Assembly: GCA_030159075.1 (NCBI GenBank)
Contig: BROG01000542.1
Span: forward strand, 191,001-255,000
From: Atrina japonica
Lineage: Eukaryota > Mollusca > Bivalvia > Pterioida > Pinnidae
Direction of reading: 5' to 3'
Length of the DNA: 64,000 bases
A model generated the notes under the pieces. That model ran no database searches and was not told the origin of the DNA. It saw only the letters and a list, made by a program, of their open reading frames with translations. The position numbers and the translations under genes are program-made. Position 1 is the first letter of the stretch. Each line of letters opens with the position of its first letter. Positions 35,331 to 47,167 of this stretch are shown in pieces.

Positions 35331-35719
35331 GCTCATGGTGACCTATTGCGATTGTCTTTTGTCTGTCGTCATCCATCATGTGACGTTAACATTTACACAA
35401 TTTTTACTTCTTGTCAAGAACCAGTGGGCCGATCTTAACCAAACTTGGCATATACATGTGGCATCCCCATGTGAAGCTGCATAAAGTTTGCGAATGAAAA
35501 GGGGCTAGGACCCATAGGGGCCACAAAAGGGGCTAAAAAAGGACCAAAACTTGGTACATCTTTAGAAATATTTTTCTCATGAACCAATCAGATGACTTTC
35601 AAATTTTGTATGCATGATTGTAAAGTCGATGTTTACAAAGTTTGCAATGGAAATGAAAATTAAATCTGTCCATAAATAAGCCATAAGGGGGCGCTTTAGT
35701 AACACGGTACAATTGTATT
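35331..35719 (+). repeat. Dispersed repeat D fragment
   Basis: TTTTTACTTCTTGTCAAGAA, then GGGGCTAGGACCCATAGGGG and ACCAAAACTTGGTACATCTT. It is split from 36000-36260 by the SINE-2 insertion. Confidence 0.65.
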
Positions 35720-35732
35720 ACATATTGTTTAA

Positions 35733-35984
35733 GGGGCTTCCATGGCCCAGTGGTTAGAGAATTGCGCTTTAAATCATAAGGCCTCTCACCTCTGGTTCAA
35801 ATCCCGCTAGGGTTATTTCGAATTATGTGGGAAAGTTTGCCAGTTTACTTGCGGAAGGTCGGTGGTCTTTACCCGGGTAACCAGGGTTTCTCCTCCACCA
35901 ATAAAAACTGGACGCCATCATATGACTGAAAGATTGTTGAGAATGGCGTAAAAAAAATAATAAAATCAAAATAAAATCAAATCA
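35733..35984 (+). mobile_element. SINE-2, full length, 13 bp TSD
   Basis: Head CCATGGCCCAGTGGTTAGAG and TGGTTCAAATCCCGCTAGGG, body AAAGTTTGCCAGTTTACTTG and GTCTTTACCCGGGTAACCAG, tail CATATGACTGAAAGATTGTT, and an A-rich end with AAAATCAAAT. Perfect ACATATTGTTTAA at 35720-35732 and 35985-35997. Confidence 0.95.
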
Positions 35985-35997
35985 ACATATTGTTTAA

Positions 35998-37230
35998 TAA
36001 CACAAAACTGATTGACTTTTTGTATACAAATAGTATATATGAGAAAGTTGTTAGAAATTACCTAAGGATCATTTTGACAAAATTTCAAGGTCAAAAGTCA
36101 AGGTCACAGGCACTTGAGTAAACTGAAAATATGGGCATTTTGGGTAAAAATTTTGACATTTTTGACTACTTTTCCAGAACCATTAGGCCAATTTGAACCA
36201 AACTTGACAGGAAGTATAACCATGTAAAGCCACATAAAAGTTTATAGTTAAAAAGGGACTAGGACCAAACATGGCTGCCATGGATAAATATAGAACAAAT
36301 AAGGCAGCAGATATTTTTGATTTAATACATGTATCTCCAAAATTATTGAAGATTAAAAAAACATGTTACCTTAAAATGAGCAGCTTGAATCTAAATAATG
36401 GAAACTTTATTTTTATTTTTAATCATAAACAAAGTTGTAATGTATTATTCAACTAGTAGATGTATGAATTTGCAAAATTCATACAATATATATTAAAAAG
36501 GCTGGAAGTTGGCTAAGCTAAGTAATTAAACAAACAAGGAAAACATTCAGAAGTTATAAAAACTTTGATTAAAAATCTCCAGAACTGATTTCTGTCAACG
36601 TATGCCTTAATAAGTACACATGTAAAAAGACTGGCTCGGAAGACTCAACAATGATATTATACATGGCATAATGTCATGTAAATTTAACATTTCAGGAACA
36701 TGCTACCAGTTCCAAGTTTCAAAAAGTGTAATCGTCACTGCAAAAAAACTTGCCCGTAGGGGTCCCAAAGTACCAAAAAAGACCAAAACTTGGTACATCT
36801 TTAAAAATCTTCTTCTCATGAACCAATGATCATATGACTTTCAAATTTTGTATGCATGATTATACAGTCAGTATCTACAACGTTTGTGAATGAAAAGGAA
36901 ATGTGTTGATAAATGGTCCACTAGAGGGCGCTTGAATAACATAGGGTACAGTTGTGTACAGATGAATTAATAACTCAAAGCTGATTAACTTTTGGTATAC
37001 AAAGATATTTGAGAAAGCTGTTAGGGATTATCTAAGGATCATTTGACAAAATTTCAAGGTCATAGGGTCAAAGGTCATGGTCACAGACACCTAAGTAAAC
37101 AGAAAGTATAAGGTTTTTTGTAAAAAACTTCTTCTCAAGAACCATTTGACTAATTTTAACCAAACTTGACTCAAAATTGTTCTCAGGTGACTGGTAAGAC
37201 CCATTGGGCGGCTTGTTATTTATGAATATA
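35998..37230 (+). repeat. Dispersed repeat D, several joined fragments
   Basis: Block ACTGATTGACTTTTTGTATA, then AAGGTCACAGGCAC and CTTCTTCTCAAGAACCATTT recur at 36010, 36960 and 37130. ACCAAAACTTGGTACATCTT is at 36783. It ends CAGGTGACTGGTAAGACCCA near 37200. Two or three copies or internal duplications. Confidence 0.55.
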
Positions 37231-38176
37231 AGTTTGTATTTTTTAAGCCCCCATGGCCACCCATTTAGGTTCAGTAAAGATGTCAATTTTATTCTAACTG
37301 ATCGCGTATTTTACATCATGCTTATATTATGAACATGATATTCTCGTAAATTACACTTCCGTTTGTTGCTTTGTTAGCAAGTAATATGAGTGTGAAAATA
37401 ATGAGCAGCTTTCAGTGGGGCCCCTACAAAAAGTCAGATGAGGATGGGTGAAATTCAATGGTCGTAGCTCTCACTAAAGAGTACATGTTGTTTTTGTTTT
37501 GTCATACCTCAGTGACAGAAAAAAAAATTAAAAATAGTCATTAATTATTTATAGCAAATTAGTATAAAAATACATGTGAGTTTGGGGGAGAATGGCATTT
37601 CATAACTCTGTCAAGATGCCCAGATATTGGAATTCTCCTAGTTCAGCTCTGCCAATATGCTGTATATAACGCAAGATGTTGAAATGTCTGAAGAGTTGTG
37701 TTCGTAATAAATCTAAGTTATTTTCTTACTAAACTGATTTCTTTTAACAAATCAGTATTAATTGATTTCATCGTTTTCACTTACCACTATGAAATCATAT
37801 CGAATAGTTTTGCACCATAATCAAAGTGAATGTGTACCAATGTCAAAATGGAGGGCAGAGTTAAACGCTTGGAATCCGCAACATCCTGGTATCTGGACAG
37901 AGCTGTAAAATGACATATTTCAAGTTTGTATAATGTGTTTTGTGTCAATCCCTGTACTGTTTATAGGATTACCCAGGTGTTAATTTTCAAAGATGGAAAT
38001 CAATAATTATCTATCCGCCCACAGTGATTGCATGGGCGTGATTGACTACTAAGGTGCCATGTTATTGGGGTAAAATAGACACTGGGGTTAAATAGACACC
38101 GGCTGTGTGATTTGATGACACAAAGGAGGATATCAGTGGGTATCATTCATTGCAGTAGGTGTAATAATGCTAATTA
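37231..38176. other. Intronic stretch with no gene seen
   Basis: AT-rich unique-looking DNA. No repeat assigned. Confidence 0.45.
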
Positions 38177-38340
38177 CAGTAAAACCTGCTATAGTGGCCA
38201 CCTCTATATAAGGGTTACCTGTTTATAAAGGCCATTGACTGCATACTTCAACTAAATTTAACCTGTGTATAAGGGTCACCTGAACATAAAGGTCAATATT
38301 TTTTGGTCTCTTGGGTGGCCCCTATATATAGGTTTCACTA
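38177..38340. mobile_element. Pogo-like MITE, subtype AAAACCTGCTATAG, copy 2
   Basis: CAGTAAAACCTGCTATAGTG at the left and GGTTTCAC.TA at the right, with TA flanks. Colinear with 18732-18904 through ACCTGTTTATAAAG and GGTGGCCCCTATATA. Confidence 0.8.
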
Positions 38341-38426
38341 TATTATCTATTTGAATTAATTACTCCTGTGGTATATGGAGGTGGTGTTAGAATGTGTGGC
38401 AGTGTATAGTTTTTTTTATTAATATA

Positions 38427-38604
38427 CAGTAGAATCATTTTATCTTGATATTCAAGGGACAGCCACAATTCGAAATATATGGAATAAGAGATAAATGAAA
38501 TCTTAATTAGCAAAATCATCTATCAGTTAAGATCAAGACCCACTCTTTAACTTTGAAATAGCTGGAATTTCAACTCATCCAATATTTCAACTTAACAAGA
38601 TTCC
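38427..38604. mobile_element. Pogo-like MITE ending in a (TC)n array
   Basis: CAGTAGAATCATTTTATCTT at the left; TCAACTTAACAAGATTCCTC is the start of the inverted right TIR, after which the sequence becomes (TC)n instead of the expected ACTGTA. Confidence 0.6.
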
Positions 38605-38811
<207 letters not shown>

Positions 38812-39019
38812 CAGGGATCACCCTGGCCTTTCTAAGCATTTGGTGCACTACTGTGGAATTACTTAAAGTCGTGCTAGTTTTGCCTACCACATTTTTTTTT
38901 CTGCCACCTATGAAAATTTCAGATTCCAAACATTATAGTTCACTTGAGCCGAGGCTTCAGAGTGCTATTGTGATCACTCCAAGTCTGTCATCCATCCATT
39001 TGTAAACTTTTCACATTTT

Positions 39020-39400
39020 TAGCTTGCCAGAACGAAAGTCCTGTGAGCTAATGCCATACCCCTGGTGTCGGTGTCATCAGCGTTCATGGACAAAACTTTA
39101 ACCTGACCTATAACTTTTTAACTGCAAGGGACAGGGCTCTGATATTTCACCATGTAGGTTCCTTATTATGAGAGCTCACATTTGGTACCTTGACTTTTGA
39201 CCAAGTGAACTTGACCTTGGACTTTGAAGTATTTTTCTAAAACTTAAACTTTGATTTGGTACCTTGACTTTTGACCTCTTGACCTTGGACTTCAACCTAC
39301 ATTTCAAAATTTTTAACCAGAGTCCTTTGACCTTAAAACCTGAGAGATATGGGTCAAATATCTATTTTGAAAATATTTCGCCCATTTACTCTTGTCAACT
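39020..39400. repeat. Dispersed repeat as at 2395-2860
   Basis: AGCTTGCCAGAACGAAAGTC at the left, then CAAGGGACAGGGCTCTGATA, TACCTTGACTTTTGACC and TTAAAACCTGAGAGATATGG in the same order as the 2.4 kb copy. Confidence 0.6.
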
Positions 39401-39662
39401 TCTCTGGCAGTGTGTGGGTTTGGCATTATAAATGGGGGCAATTGGTTGGGGGAGAGCTGTACCTCAACGTGATCCATTCCTTATTTTTGTTAGTTCATGT
39501 TAAAAGTTTTTGTACCGGTACATATTTTTGATGCACACTGTATCAACTCATTTCACACCTGTACCAACGGTTCCTCTAACAGTGCTTGGGGTGGGGGAGG
39601 GTGTTAGAGGACACCTGTTTAACCATGAAGTCTCCCATCTCTTGAACCCTACTGGAAGCTGA

Positions 39663-39790
39663 TTGTATTAGAAAGTATGCCAGTTTACTTGCGGAAGGCC
39701 AGTAGTCTTCTCTCAGGTACGATATATTAAACACTGACCGCCACCATATAATGGAAAAATTGTTGAGTGTCGCGGAAACGGCATATAAAC
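39663..39790 (+). mobile_element. SINE-2 fragment (body and tail)
   Basis: AGTATGCCAGTTTACTTGCG, GGCCAGTAGTCTTCTCTCAG, then ACCATATAATGGAAAAATTG. The head is lost. Confidence 0.8.
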
Positions 39791-40212
39791 ATACACAGTT
39801 ATCAGTACTGCACACATCTAACATTTATCGTTTTTCAACTAAAGTGCATTACCTATGAAATGTAGTTGAAAGGTCAAAGTCATTATCAATGATAAGCAAA
39901 GATTACCTGTTTGTATAATAGGCTGTTTCTTGAAGTCGTATATTTAGCTGGTCTTTAATATCGATATTATGCTTCACTCTGGAAATTAACATTGATTTTA
40001 AGAGTAAAAATATATTGGTCAAGGTTTTTATGGCAAGGCTGTGACAAAAATTGAGTGAGTTAAGAGATTGGTGTAAATTGCTATTTGCTTTTGTTGTTTT
40101 TATTGGTAGACGATTCTTTTTGCTGAAAAAAAGGTAAAATAAGTATTTGGAAAGATTGGTCGTATTTCATTGTTGCTTTATTTTGGCTAACAACAGGCTG
40201 ATCTATTTATAG

Positions 40213-40350
40213 GTATTCATCACAAGGACAATGACAACATGGAATACTTTTATCAGCTGGAAATTTGGAAAGGAAACATAAATGTTGCTCTACAGTTAGC
40301 AAGGGAACGAGAAGAACTGTCAGACTGGCTGGTTGCCATGGCACCATTGG
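40213..40350 (+). CDS. GEMIN5: GEMIN5 exon B: start of TPR-like domain
   Basis: 138 nt exon preceded by the acceptor CTATTTATAG and followed by the donor GTAATT, phase 1 on both sides. The split first codon (G from exon A plus GT) gives Gly. The reading continues IHHKDNDNMEYFYQLEIWKG and then NINVALQLAREREELSDWLV, ending AMAPL. The motif WKGN-VALQ-A-ERELSD-LVAMAP matches the vertebrate [25 protein letters not shown] segment that opens the TPR-like dimerisation domain. The upstream intron is 26.3 kb, the longest in the window, and is full of repeats. A run of Gs begins about 130 nt past the donor site. A 75-codon frame starting at the internal ATG (40239) reads through the donor into the intron and is not an independent gene. 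Confidence 0.93.
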
Positions 40351-40481
40351 GTAATTATTCATTTTTTTTTTTTTTAGAAATTGCTTCTTTTTTTGTTCAA
40401 ATCTACATCTCTATTAACAAAAGTAATTTATTGAAAAAACTGACAGGACAAACATTTGCCAAATAACTACTAGAATTTTTC

Positions 40482-40514
40482 GGGGGTGGGGGGGGGGGGG
40501 GGGGGGGCGGGGGG
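40482..40514 (+). repeat. Poly-G tract (33 nt, two interruptions)
   Basis: CGGGGGTGGG then an unbroken G run then CGGGGGG. It sits 131 nt downstream of the exon B donor on the sense strand and could form a G-quadruplex in DNA or pre-mRNA. Confidence 0.9.
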
Positions 40515-40564
40515 ACTCAGTTTTGTCCAGCAAAAAAAAAAAAATTAAAGCTGCGTGAAAATGG

Positions 40565-40848
40565 GGAAAATGGTGTAATGACAACTTTTGAAAGGCGATA
40601 TTACTCAAAAAAAGGTGGTGTTACAACTTTTAAAAGATAATATGCAAAAAAAGGTGTTGTAACGACATTTGAATGGCATTCTTACATGAACAAAAACATA
40701 TCAACTTTGTAAAGGTGTTATTACGCAAAACAAGGCATTATAAGGTGTTATTATTTAAAAGAAAGACAGTTTAAACACTTTTGAAAGGTGTTATTACACA
40801 CAAAAAGGCTTTATAACAACTTTTGAAAGTCATTATCATGCGAGACAA
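40565..40848. repeat. About 45-bp diverged minisatellite
   Basis: About six units built on TTTTGAAAGGTGTTATTACG and CAAAAAAAGG(T/C)(G/A)TTGTAACAA. Confidence 0.75.
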
Positions 40849-41180
40849 GAGGCCCATTTGGGCCACATTGCTCACCTGAACTGAGTTGGTATCTTACAAA
40901 TACAGTGGAACTTAGAGAAGACCTCAAATTTAAGATGATAAATATTCCGTCTTTTCCACTTTTCTTAATAACTATGAAATACTTGTAAGCAGCTTAATTG
41001 CTAATCAGAAGAAAAAAAAATATGTCAATAACTTATTTTCCTATTTCTATGAAAAACACAACCTTGAATTATACATTGTACATGTAAATCAATAAGATGC
41101 ATTTAATTTTTCAATTTATGCAGTGGTTCAGGAGAAAATTTTCGAAGACATATTTTATTACCCCATCTTGGATCCACCCC
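40849..41180 (-). repeat. Dispersed repeat D, inverted
   Basis: Starts with ACAAGAGGCCCATTTGGGCC then ACATTGCTCACCTGA, the reverse of the D 3' motif. It runs toward GGATCCACCCCTGG. Confidence 0.6.
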
Positions 41181-41811
41181 TGGTCCACTATTCCTAAGGT
41201 CCGCTAGTCTGAAAGCCCACTAATCTGCAGGCCCAAACTAGTCTGGAGGTCCACTTAATTCCCTTAATTGTGTTTGATATGCTGAAAAACAGACAAGGGA
41301 AGGGGTTGACATATATTTCAGACTTTTCTGTAGCTACTCACTTTCATCTCTGATATATTTGGTCTTATATTTTTATAGAAATAACGAATCTTTGATTTGA
41401 ACAAAATCATAATATTTCATGATATGAAATGAATATGTTGATACCCGTAAAAAAAAAAAAAATAAAGTTTACGTATCCAAAACTTCATATTCACTCTGAT
41501 CTAGACAGTGTTAGGTCATTGAACCTAACATCCGTACTTTTGGATCAATGATTAGAAAACTTCCTTGGCAAGCTAAGGATCCCGGGTTCAACTCCCGGTG
41601 CAGCCACAACAATCTTATCAAATTGCGCTCCGTACTGAGGATACTCAAAGACAGTCAGACTAGTGGGCCTTCGGACTAGTGGGCCTTCGAACTAGTGGGC
41701 TTGTACTTATCCTCGTTCATACATGATGTCAATTCTCTAGTTTTCGGACTAGTGGGCCTTCAGACTAGTGGGACCTTCGAACTAGCGGATTTTCGGAGTA
41801 GTGGGCGGTGG
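41181..41811. mobile_element. MITE with inverted terminal arrays of 18-bp subrepeats
   Basis: Left arm GGTCCACTATTCCTAAGGTC and GCTAGTCTGAAAGCCCACTA; right arm CGGACTAGTGGGCCTTCAGA and AGCGGATTTTCGGAGTAGTG. The arms are reverse complements built from repeated CTAGTCTGAAGGCCCA. In the middle (41573-41608) a tRNA T-arm-like CCGGGTTCAACTCCCGG is embedded. Confidence 0.65.
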
Positions 41812-42053
41812 TCACCTCTAGAGTATGTGTTTCCTGTAAAATTTCTTTAAATTCCCTGAAGCGGTTTTGAAGAACAAGCTGACAGTGTGAAAAAGCTACT
41901 TCCCCCGTTTTTCAGTTTTAAAAAGTCATTAAAATTAAAAAAAATAATATTTCAGCAAAATTGTTTTGAGAAAGCATTTCTCTACATAACTGCAACTAAA
42001 ACACATAAACGAATGCATTGTAGGGAATAAAAGGGGAGAAAATCAAAGAAATA

Positions 42054-42510
42054 CGGTCAACTCTTGTTACAACGGCCAGGTTGGGATCCAGTAAAATTGC
42101 TGTTATATCAAATATGCTGTTATATCAAATTTCCAGGCTTGGCGCCAAAATAGGACTGCATGAACATCCTTTGTTGTTATATCCCAATTAAATGTTAAAC
42201 CTCAATTTAATATGATTGCATAAATGATATAAAAGTACTACAACAAATAAAATTGTTTTTATTTTTATTTTCATTCTATCAGTTTAATGAATTATTGTGA
42301 CAATTTTCATTTTGGATGCTTTGCCGTTAATTACAAGTCAATTTTACAGGTAATATGCACATTTGTTGCCGAAAATCACTGCCAGTGCTGGAAAGCAAAT
42401 ATGCCGTTATATCAAACAAATTAACATGGATGTAAATTCGTTCCCATGAAATTTCTGCCGTTAACCAAAAATGCTGATATATCTAGTGCCGATATAACAA
42501 GAGTTGACTG
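42054..42510. mobile_element. TA-flanked MITE with CGGTCAACTCTTGTTA ends
   Basis: CGGTCAACTCTTGTTACAAC at the left, CAGTCAACTCTTGTTATATC (inverted) at the right, TA at 42052-42053 and 42511-42512. Interior TGCTGTTATATCAAAT motifs are repeated. 457 bp, pogo/Tigger-like ends, non-coding. Confidence 0.8.
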
Positions 42511-42666
42511 TACAAAAAGGAATGAAAATAACTAAGTATAAAAAGACATCAGAAACACGTCAGAAATTTGTTTTCTATGAAATTAACAAACTTGAATCAT
42601 ACATCTATGTAGATCACTCAGATGTATTCAGTTTTTGGCCGGATTGTGAAACAAAATCTGACTTAT

Positions 42667-43520
42667 GAAATGGCGATGTCCGTCTGTCTGTCTGTCTGCG
42701 TTAATAATTTGGTTTAGCTCTTGGGTTTAGGTCCATTGTGGGAAGACCATAGATGATATCTCTTTGAAACTTCTCATGTAGATTGACCTTGAGTACTATC
42801 CATCACGACCTTTGTTTTTGAATTTTGGAGGGGGGATCATGGTAATAGTGGGGGTGAACTGCATCAACAATTTTGTTTAGCTCTTGCTTTTAGGTCCATT
42901 GAGGGAAGACCATTGATGATATCTCTTGAATCTTCACATGTAGATAGATCTTGATGAGTACTATCCATCACGACCTTTGTTTTTGAATTTTGGAGGGGGG
43001 ATCAAGGTAATAGTGGGGGTGAACTGCGTCAACAATTTGGTTTAGCTCTTGCATTTAGGTCCATTGTGGGAAGACCATCGATGATATCTCTTGAATCTTC
43101 ACATGTAGATAGATTTTGATGAGTACTATCCATCACATTGTTTTTGAATTTGGAAGGTGGATCAAAGAAGTAATGAGGGATGGAGTATGGGTTTACATAT
43201 GTACTATGGTAACCTATGTGGAATTTATTAATATTTTATTATACCTTGAAAATAGTATAGTTTAAAACAATTAAACAATATATTTACTTGTTGACTTTGG
43301 GTGAAGGATCAAAGTAATAATACTGGGTGGGCTATCATCATCAACAATTTTGTTTGGCTCTTGTATTTAGGTCCATTGTGGGAAGACCATAGATGATATC
43401 TCTTTGAAATTTCACATGTAGATTGACCTTGATGAGAACTATCCATCACAACCTTTGTTTTTGAATTTTGGTGGGTGGATTAAAGTAGTTAAATAATGGG
43501 AGTGGGGATCAACATTTTGG
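42667..43520. repeat. Tandem repeat, about 165 bp x 4
   Basis: Units share TTTAGGTCCATTGTGGGAAG, ATGATATCTCTTGAATCTTC and TCCATCACGACCTTTGTTTT. A (GTCT)n leads in at 42688. A fragment (CAACAATTTGGTTTAGCT) recurs at 57438. Confidence 0.85.
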
Positions 43521-44115
43521 ATGAAGCAAATTCTCGGCACTATGGATAGAGGTTCAGACCTCAAACTTGGTCTGTGAATTACCAGTGAAAAGTGTGATTT
43601 GATTTATGTGAGTTTGAATTTTGGAGGATGGATCAAAGTAGTAACTGGGGTGGGGAACAACATTTTGGTTGAAGCAAATTCTAGGCAATGGATAGAGGTA
43701 CAAGCTTGATACTTTGCCTGTAGGAAACTTAAGACTGAATTGAAGGTAGCTGGGGTGTGGATCAATCTAGTAATAAGGTTGGAGATCAACATTTTGGTTA
43801 AAGTTTCAGGTTGAAGTGAACTTATGGTAATGGATAGAGGTACAGACTTCAAACTTAGCCTGTAGGTTACCTGTGACAAGTGCAATTTAATTATGTGGGT
43901 TTGAATTTTGGGGTGGATCAAAGTAGTAATGGGGGTAGGCAATGGTTAGAGGTACAGACTTCATACTTTTCCTTAAGGTTACCCATGACAAGTGCAATTG
44001 AATTATATGGGTTTAAATTTTTGGGTGGATCAAAGTAGTAATTTGGATGGAAATCAACATTTTGGTTAAAGTTTCAGGTTGAAGTAAATTAGTGGCAACG
44101 GAAGGAGGTACAGAC
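43521..44115. repeat. Second tandem repeat, adjoining and related
   Basis: Three to four diverged units with GGTGGATCAAAGTAGTAA, ATGGATAGAGGTACAGACTT and CAACATTTTGGTTAAAGTTT. It leads directly into a repeat D fragment. Confidence 0.75.
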
Positions 44116-44420
44116 TTCATACTTGTTTTCAACTTCTGTCAAGGCCCTGCAATCTGGCCATACCGCCTTTAGCGGTTTCTTGTTCAATCCATGCAGTAGT
44201 TTTTGGTGGAGAAGATTTTTAAAGAGGGGTACCACCTGGGGCCTAATTTGCCCCACAATGGATCCACCCCTTTGGGCCAATATGCACAAACATGATAGAG
44301 GACATTGAGTACTTGCTTCCTATAAAGTTTCATCAAAATCCCTTTAGTTGTTTTTGAGAAGAACTCGAAAATGTGAAAAGTTAACGGACAGATGGACAAA
44401 AGGTGAACAGAAAAGTTCAC
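44116..44420 (+). repeat. Dispersed repeat D-like fragment
   Basis: CAATGGATCCACCCCTTTGG, TTTCATCAAAATCCCTTTAG, then AAAGTTAACGGACAGATGGA in a typical order. Three overlapping frames here are non-coding. Confidence 0.5.
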
Positions 44421-44525
44421 ATGAACCTTCAGCCCTTGTGTGGCCTTTATAGAACCTTTAGCCCTTGTGTGGCCTTAATAGACAAGTTAAATTGTAGTTA
44501 TAATATTGTTACCTGTAATGCACAG

Positions 44526-44712
44526 GTAAATTATCAGCACAACTCTGAAAAGTTACAAGTCACTGGATCAAAAAATTATAGCAATATTCTGAAAGGTTAC
44601 CAGTCACTGGGTCAGAAAATTATCAGCACAACTCTGAAAGGTTGCTAGTCATTGGGTCAGAAAATTTCAGGATAACTCTGAAAGTTTACCGGTCACTGGG
44701 CCAGAATATAAC
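44526..44712. repeat. About 50-bp tandem repeat x 4
   Basis: AAATTATCAGCACAACTCTG and AAAGGTTACCAGTCACTGGG repeated with drift. Confidence 0.85.
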
Positions 44713-45069
44713 CTTACTTACCTGTCTGTATACACCTCATATTATTCAAGCCCACTCTGTTTCAGATTCTCTCCATCTTCCGAGGGCTTGAATTCTCTAT
44801 ACAATAAAATCATGTCATTTGTTCCCTCTGACAGGGAACCAATCACAATGTTGTATTTGTTTGAGTATGCGCAATAGGTATATCCAGTGACAATCAAAAC
44901 ATGGACAGCTTTTCATCTTCGCTTTGCCTTCAAGTTGTTTACATCAAACAAATGCTTATAGTGCTGACAATTGGATTCACTTTTTGTCTTGCCTGCGAAG
45001 CAGAAGCCAGACAATGGGATCACTATTTCTGTTAGGCATTGGCAGTACCAGTAGCAGGGTTGTCAACAT

Positions 45070-45470
45070 TTCATTTCTGGAGTAGAACTCCTAACTACTG
45101 GTTGGATTGGAACCAGACTTCACACAAATGGTTCTCATATTATGGTATGCCCCAGATGTGCCTTTTGGGGTACTAAAGTCGGTTTGACCTACTTTCTGGA
45201 AACTAGGTCATGGTCACTGCCTTTTTTTGGCACCAGACCTGGTTTAACCTAATTTTACGAAAGTAGGTCATGGTCACTGAAAGATCATTTCTGGAGCCGA
45301 ACTCCTAAACTACTGGGTGGATTGGAACCATACTTCAAACAAATGATGTTCATGTATCCTGGATGTGTGCCTTTTAGGGTTATAGGGTCGGTCTGACCCA
45401 CTTTCTAGAAAGTAGGTCACAGTCACTGAAAATTGGTTTTGGAGCAGAACACTTAAACTGCTATGTTACC
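45070..45470. repeat. Diverged tandem duplication, about 115-220 bp units
   Basis: TTTCTGGAG(T/C)(A/C)GAACTCCTAA and GGTTTGACCTACTTTCTGGA, with AAGTAGGTCATGGTCACTGA, recur two to three times. Confidence 0.7.
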
Positions 45471-45707
45471 GCAGGTGAGACATATAGCTCCTTGTTTTAT
45501 TGATCATTTTAAAAGTAAGACACCATTATTTACATTAACTTTGAGTTCCTTTTATTTTTCCCGCCAGCTGTAATACTGTATACAAATCCCACAATGCAAC
45601 ATTTAGTATTATCTGGTCAGACGGGCTTCGAGTGTATATGCATTTAGCATGTGGTTTTTTATCTGTGTCTGTTGTCTCTTTGCAACAAATTGAATGCCGT
45701 CAGCATA

Positions 45708-45883
45708 CAGTGAAACCAGCCTTGAGAGACCATCCTTTCTACCAATGAAATGTGGTCTCTTAGGACAGGTGGTCTCTCAAAAGTGGTTCTATGTACAGAG
45801 ATATTTAATTGAATGGTTTTCAAATTGTTGTCTCAGAAGATAGATGCTCTTTCATGACTGGTCTCTCAAGACAATTTCCACTG
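45708..45883. mobile_element. Pogo-like MITE, TA-flanked
   Basis: CAGTGAAACCAGCCTTGAGA and, inverted, CAGTGGAAATTGTCTTGAGA; TA at 45706-45707 and 45884-45885. 176 bp. Interior GTGGTCTCT motifs match 32898-33060. Confidence 0.85.
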
Positions 45884-46659
45884 TAAAAATTGAGTTACTG
45901 TCCTCAGATTTAAACCAAATTAGGTATGTAGTTGTTGTTGTTGTTGTTGTTGAGATCTTAGATGGACAACTTTGGTCAAGATTTTCTGGCTTTGGAGCAT
46001 CAGAAAATCTAGAATGGTTTAGTTTTTTTTCAGGAATTTTTCCCTAAACAAATTTTGTTCTCATGATGACCATGATTCAAAAGCAAAATTGCCAAAACAA
46101 ATTACCAATGTTGAAAACAATTAGGAATAAAAATATTTCTCCTTTTGAACATGTTTGGTATTTCTTAATTTATTTTGCTGTATTTTTTGTTAGATTTTAA
46201 AGAAACAATAGCGTTTTTTTCAAGTCTATATCTAATAAAAACATCTGGGAATGATTTGGTTCTTGTAGACATTGCCTTATGAAGCCCATGTTAAATGACA
46301 TTTAGTGCGATGTATGGCCTATTACATCCTGCGAACGTTTGACGGATTTCATCGGCTGAATCAATACAAAGTGCTACTATCCAAAAACACACAAGATTGT
46401 CTCATTACAGATAGCAATTATACGAAGTTCATTTATCTTCAGAAAAGTTGAGGACAGATATAGCATTTTGTTTTTACAATAGTGACTGTTAGATAATTAT
46501 ATGTCTGTGAAAGATCGACTTTTATGTCATACAGTATTCTGCACTTTGAAGCGCCACAGAAGTTCATTTCTCTACAGTACATTTTTGATTTTGCGATAAA
46601 TGAGTATTTGTATGACATTTTTTTCTTTTTTTCAATTGATCATCTGGTGATAAAACTTT
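45884..46659. other. Intronic stretch with no gene seen
   Basis: A (GTT)n of about 24 nt at 45930. The rest is unique-looking AT-rich DNA. Confidence 0.45.
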
Positions 46660-46790
46660 ATAATTTGCTCAAGTCAGAGAAGATTCTCAACTTGGCCTGT
46701 TCAGCCAATCAGATATCAGGATTAGCCAAAGTGGAGTCACAATTTTAGACTTGAGTCATTCTTGAGTTTTGTGGTGCCAGATGCAGGTCG
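46660..46790. mobile_element. Remnant of GGCACCATAACACTT-ended MITE
   Basis: CTGTTCAGCCAATCAGATAT and GGATTAGCCAAAGTGGAGTC match the inverted interior of 15272-15404; right end TTGAGTTTTGTGGTGCCAG. Confidence 0.55.
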
Positions 46791-46919
46791 ATTGTTGTGA
46801 TAGGCGTAGCACATTAAATAACCCCGACAGCAGTCCATAGCACAAATTACATGAAATAAGCCTGACTCTTTCAATAGGAACCCATAGCACAGGTCAGAAT
46901 TTGTTGCTCGTTATTAGGG

Positions 46920-47165
46920 ATCCAGATGCATATTATTCTGTTTGTCTATTTGCAACCATTTTAGTTTCTATCTGATATCCAATCCTCAAATTTTAACGGA
47001 ATTTGATGTAAAGCTTTTGTATGAATTAGATCTAATATGAGTTAGATTGTGGCCAAGATTTGTCAATATTTGCCCGAGTTATGGGACTTTAAAATCTTCA
47101 TGAATGGCTTGCTTCTCATAGCATAGTATTTCTCAAGCAAATCATAACTTTGTCCAGTATATGAT
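46920..47165 (+). repeat. Dispersed repeat fragment shared with 31500-31700
   Basis: TTAGTTTCTATCTGATATCC, ATATGAGTTAGATTGTGGCC, CAATATTTGCCCGAGTTATG and TTCATGAATGGCTT parallel 31560-31700. Confidence 0.6.
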
Positions 47166-47167
47166 TG

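Noticed and set aside
41573..41608. tRNA-like T-arm CCGGGTTCAACTCCCGG
   Set aside because: No full cloverleaf: acceptor, D and anticodon arms cannot be matched, and it lies in the middle of a MITE-like element.
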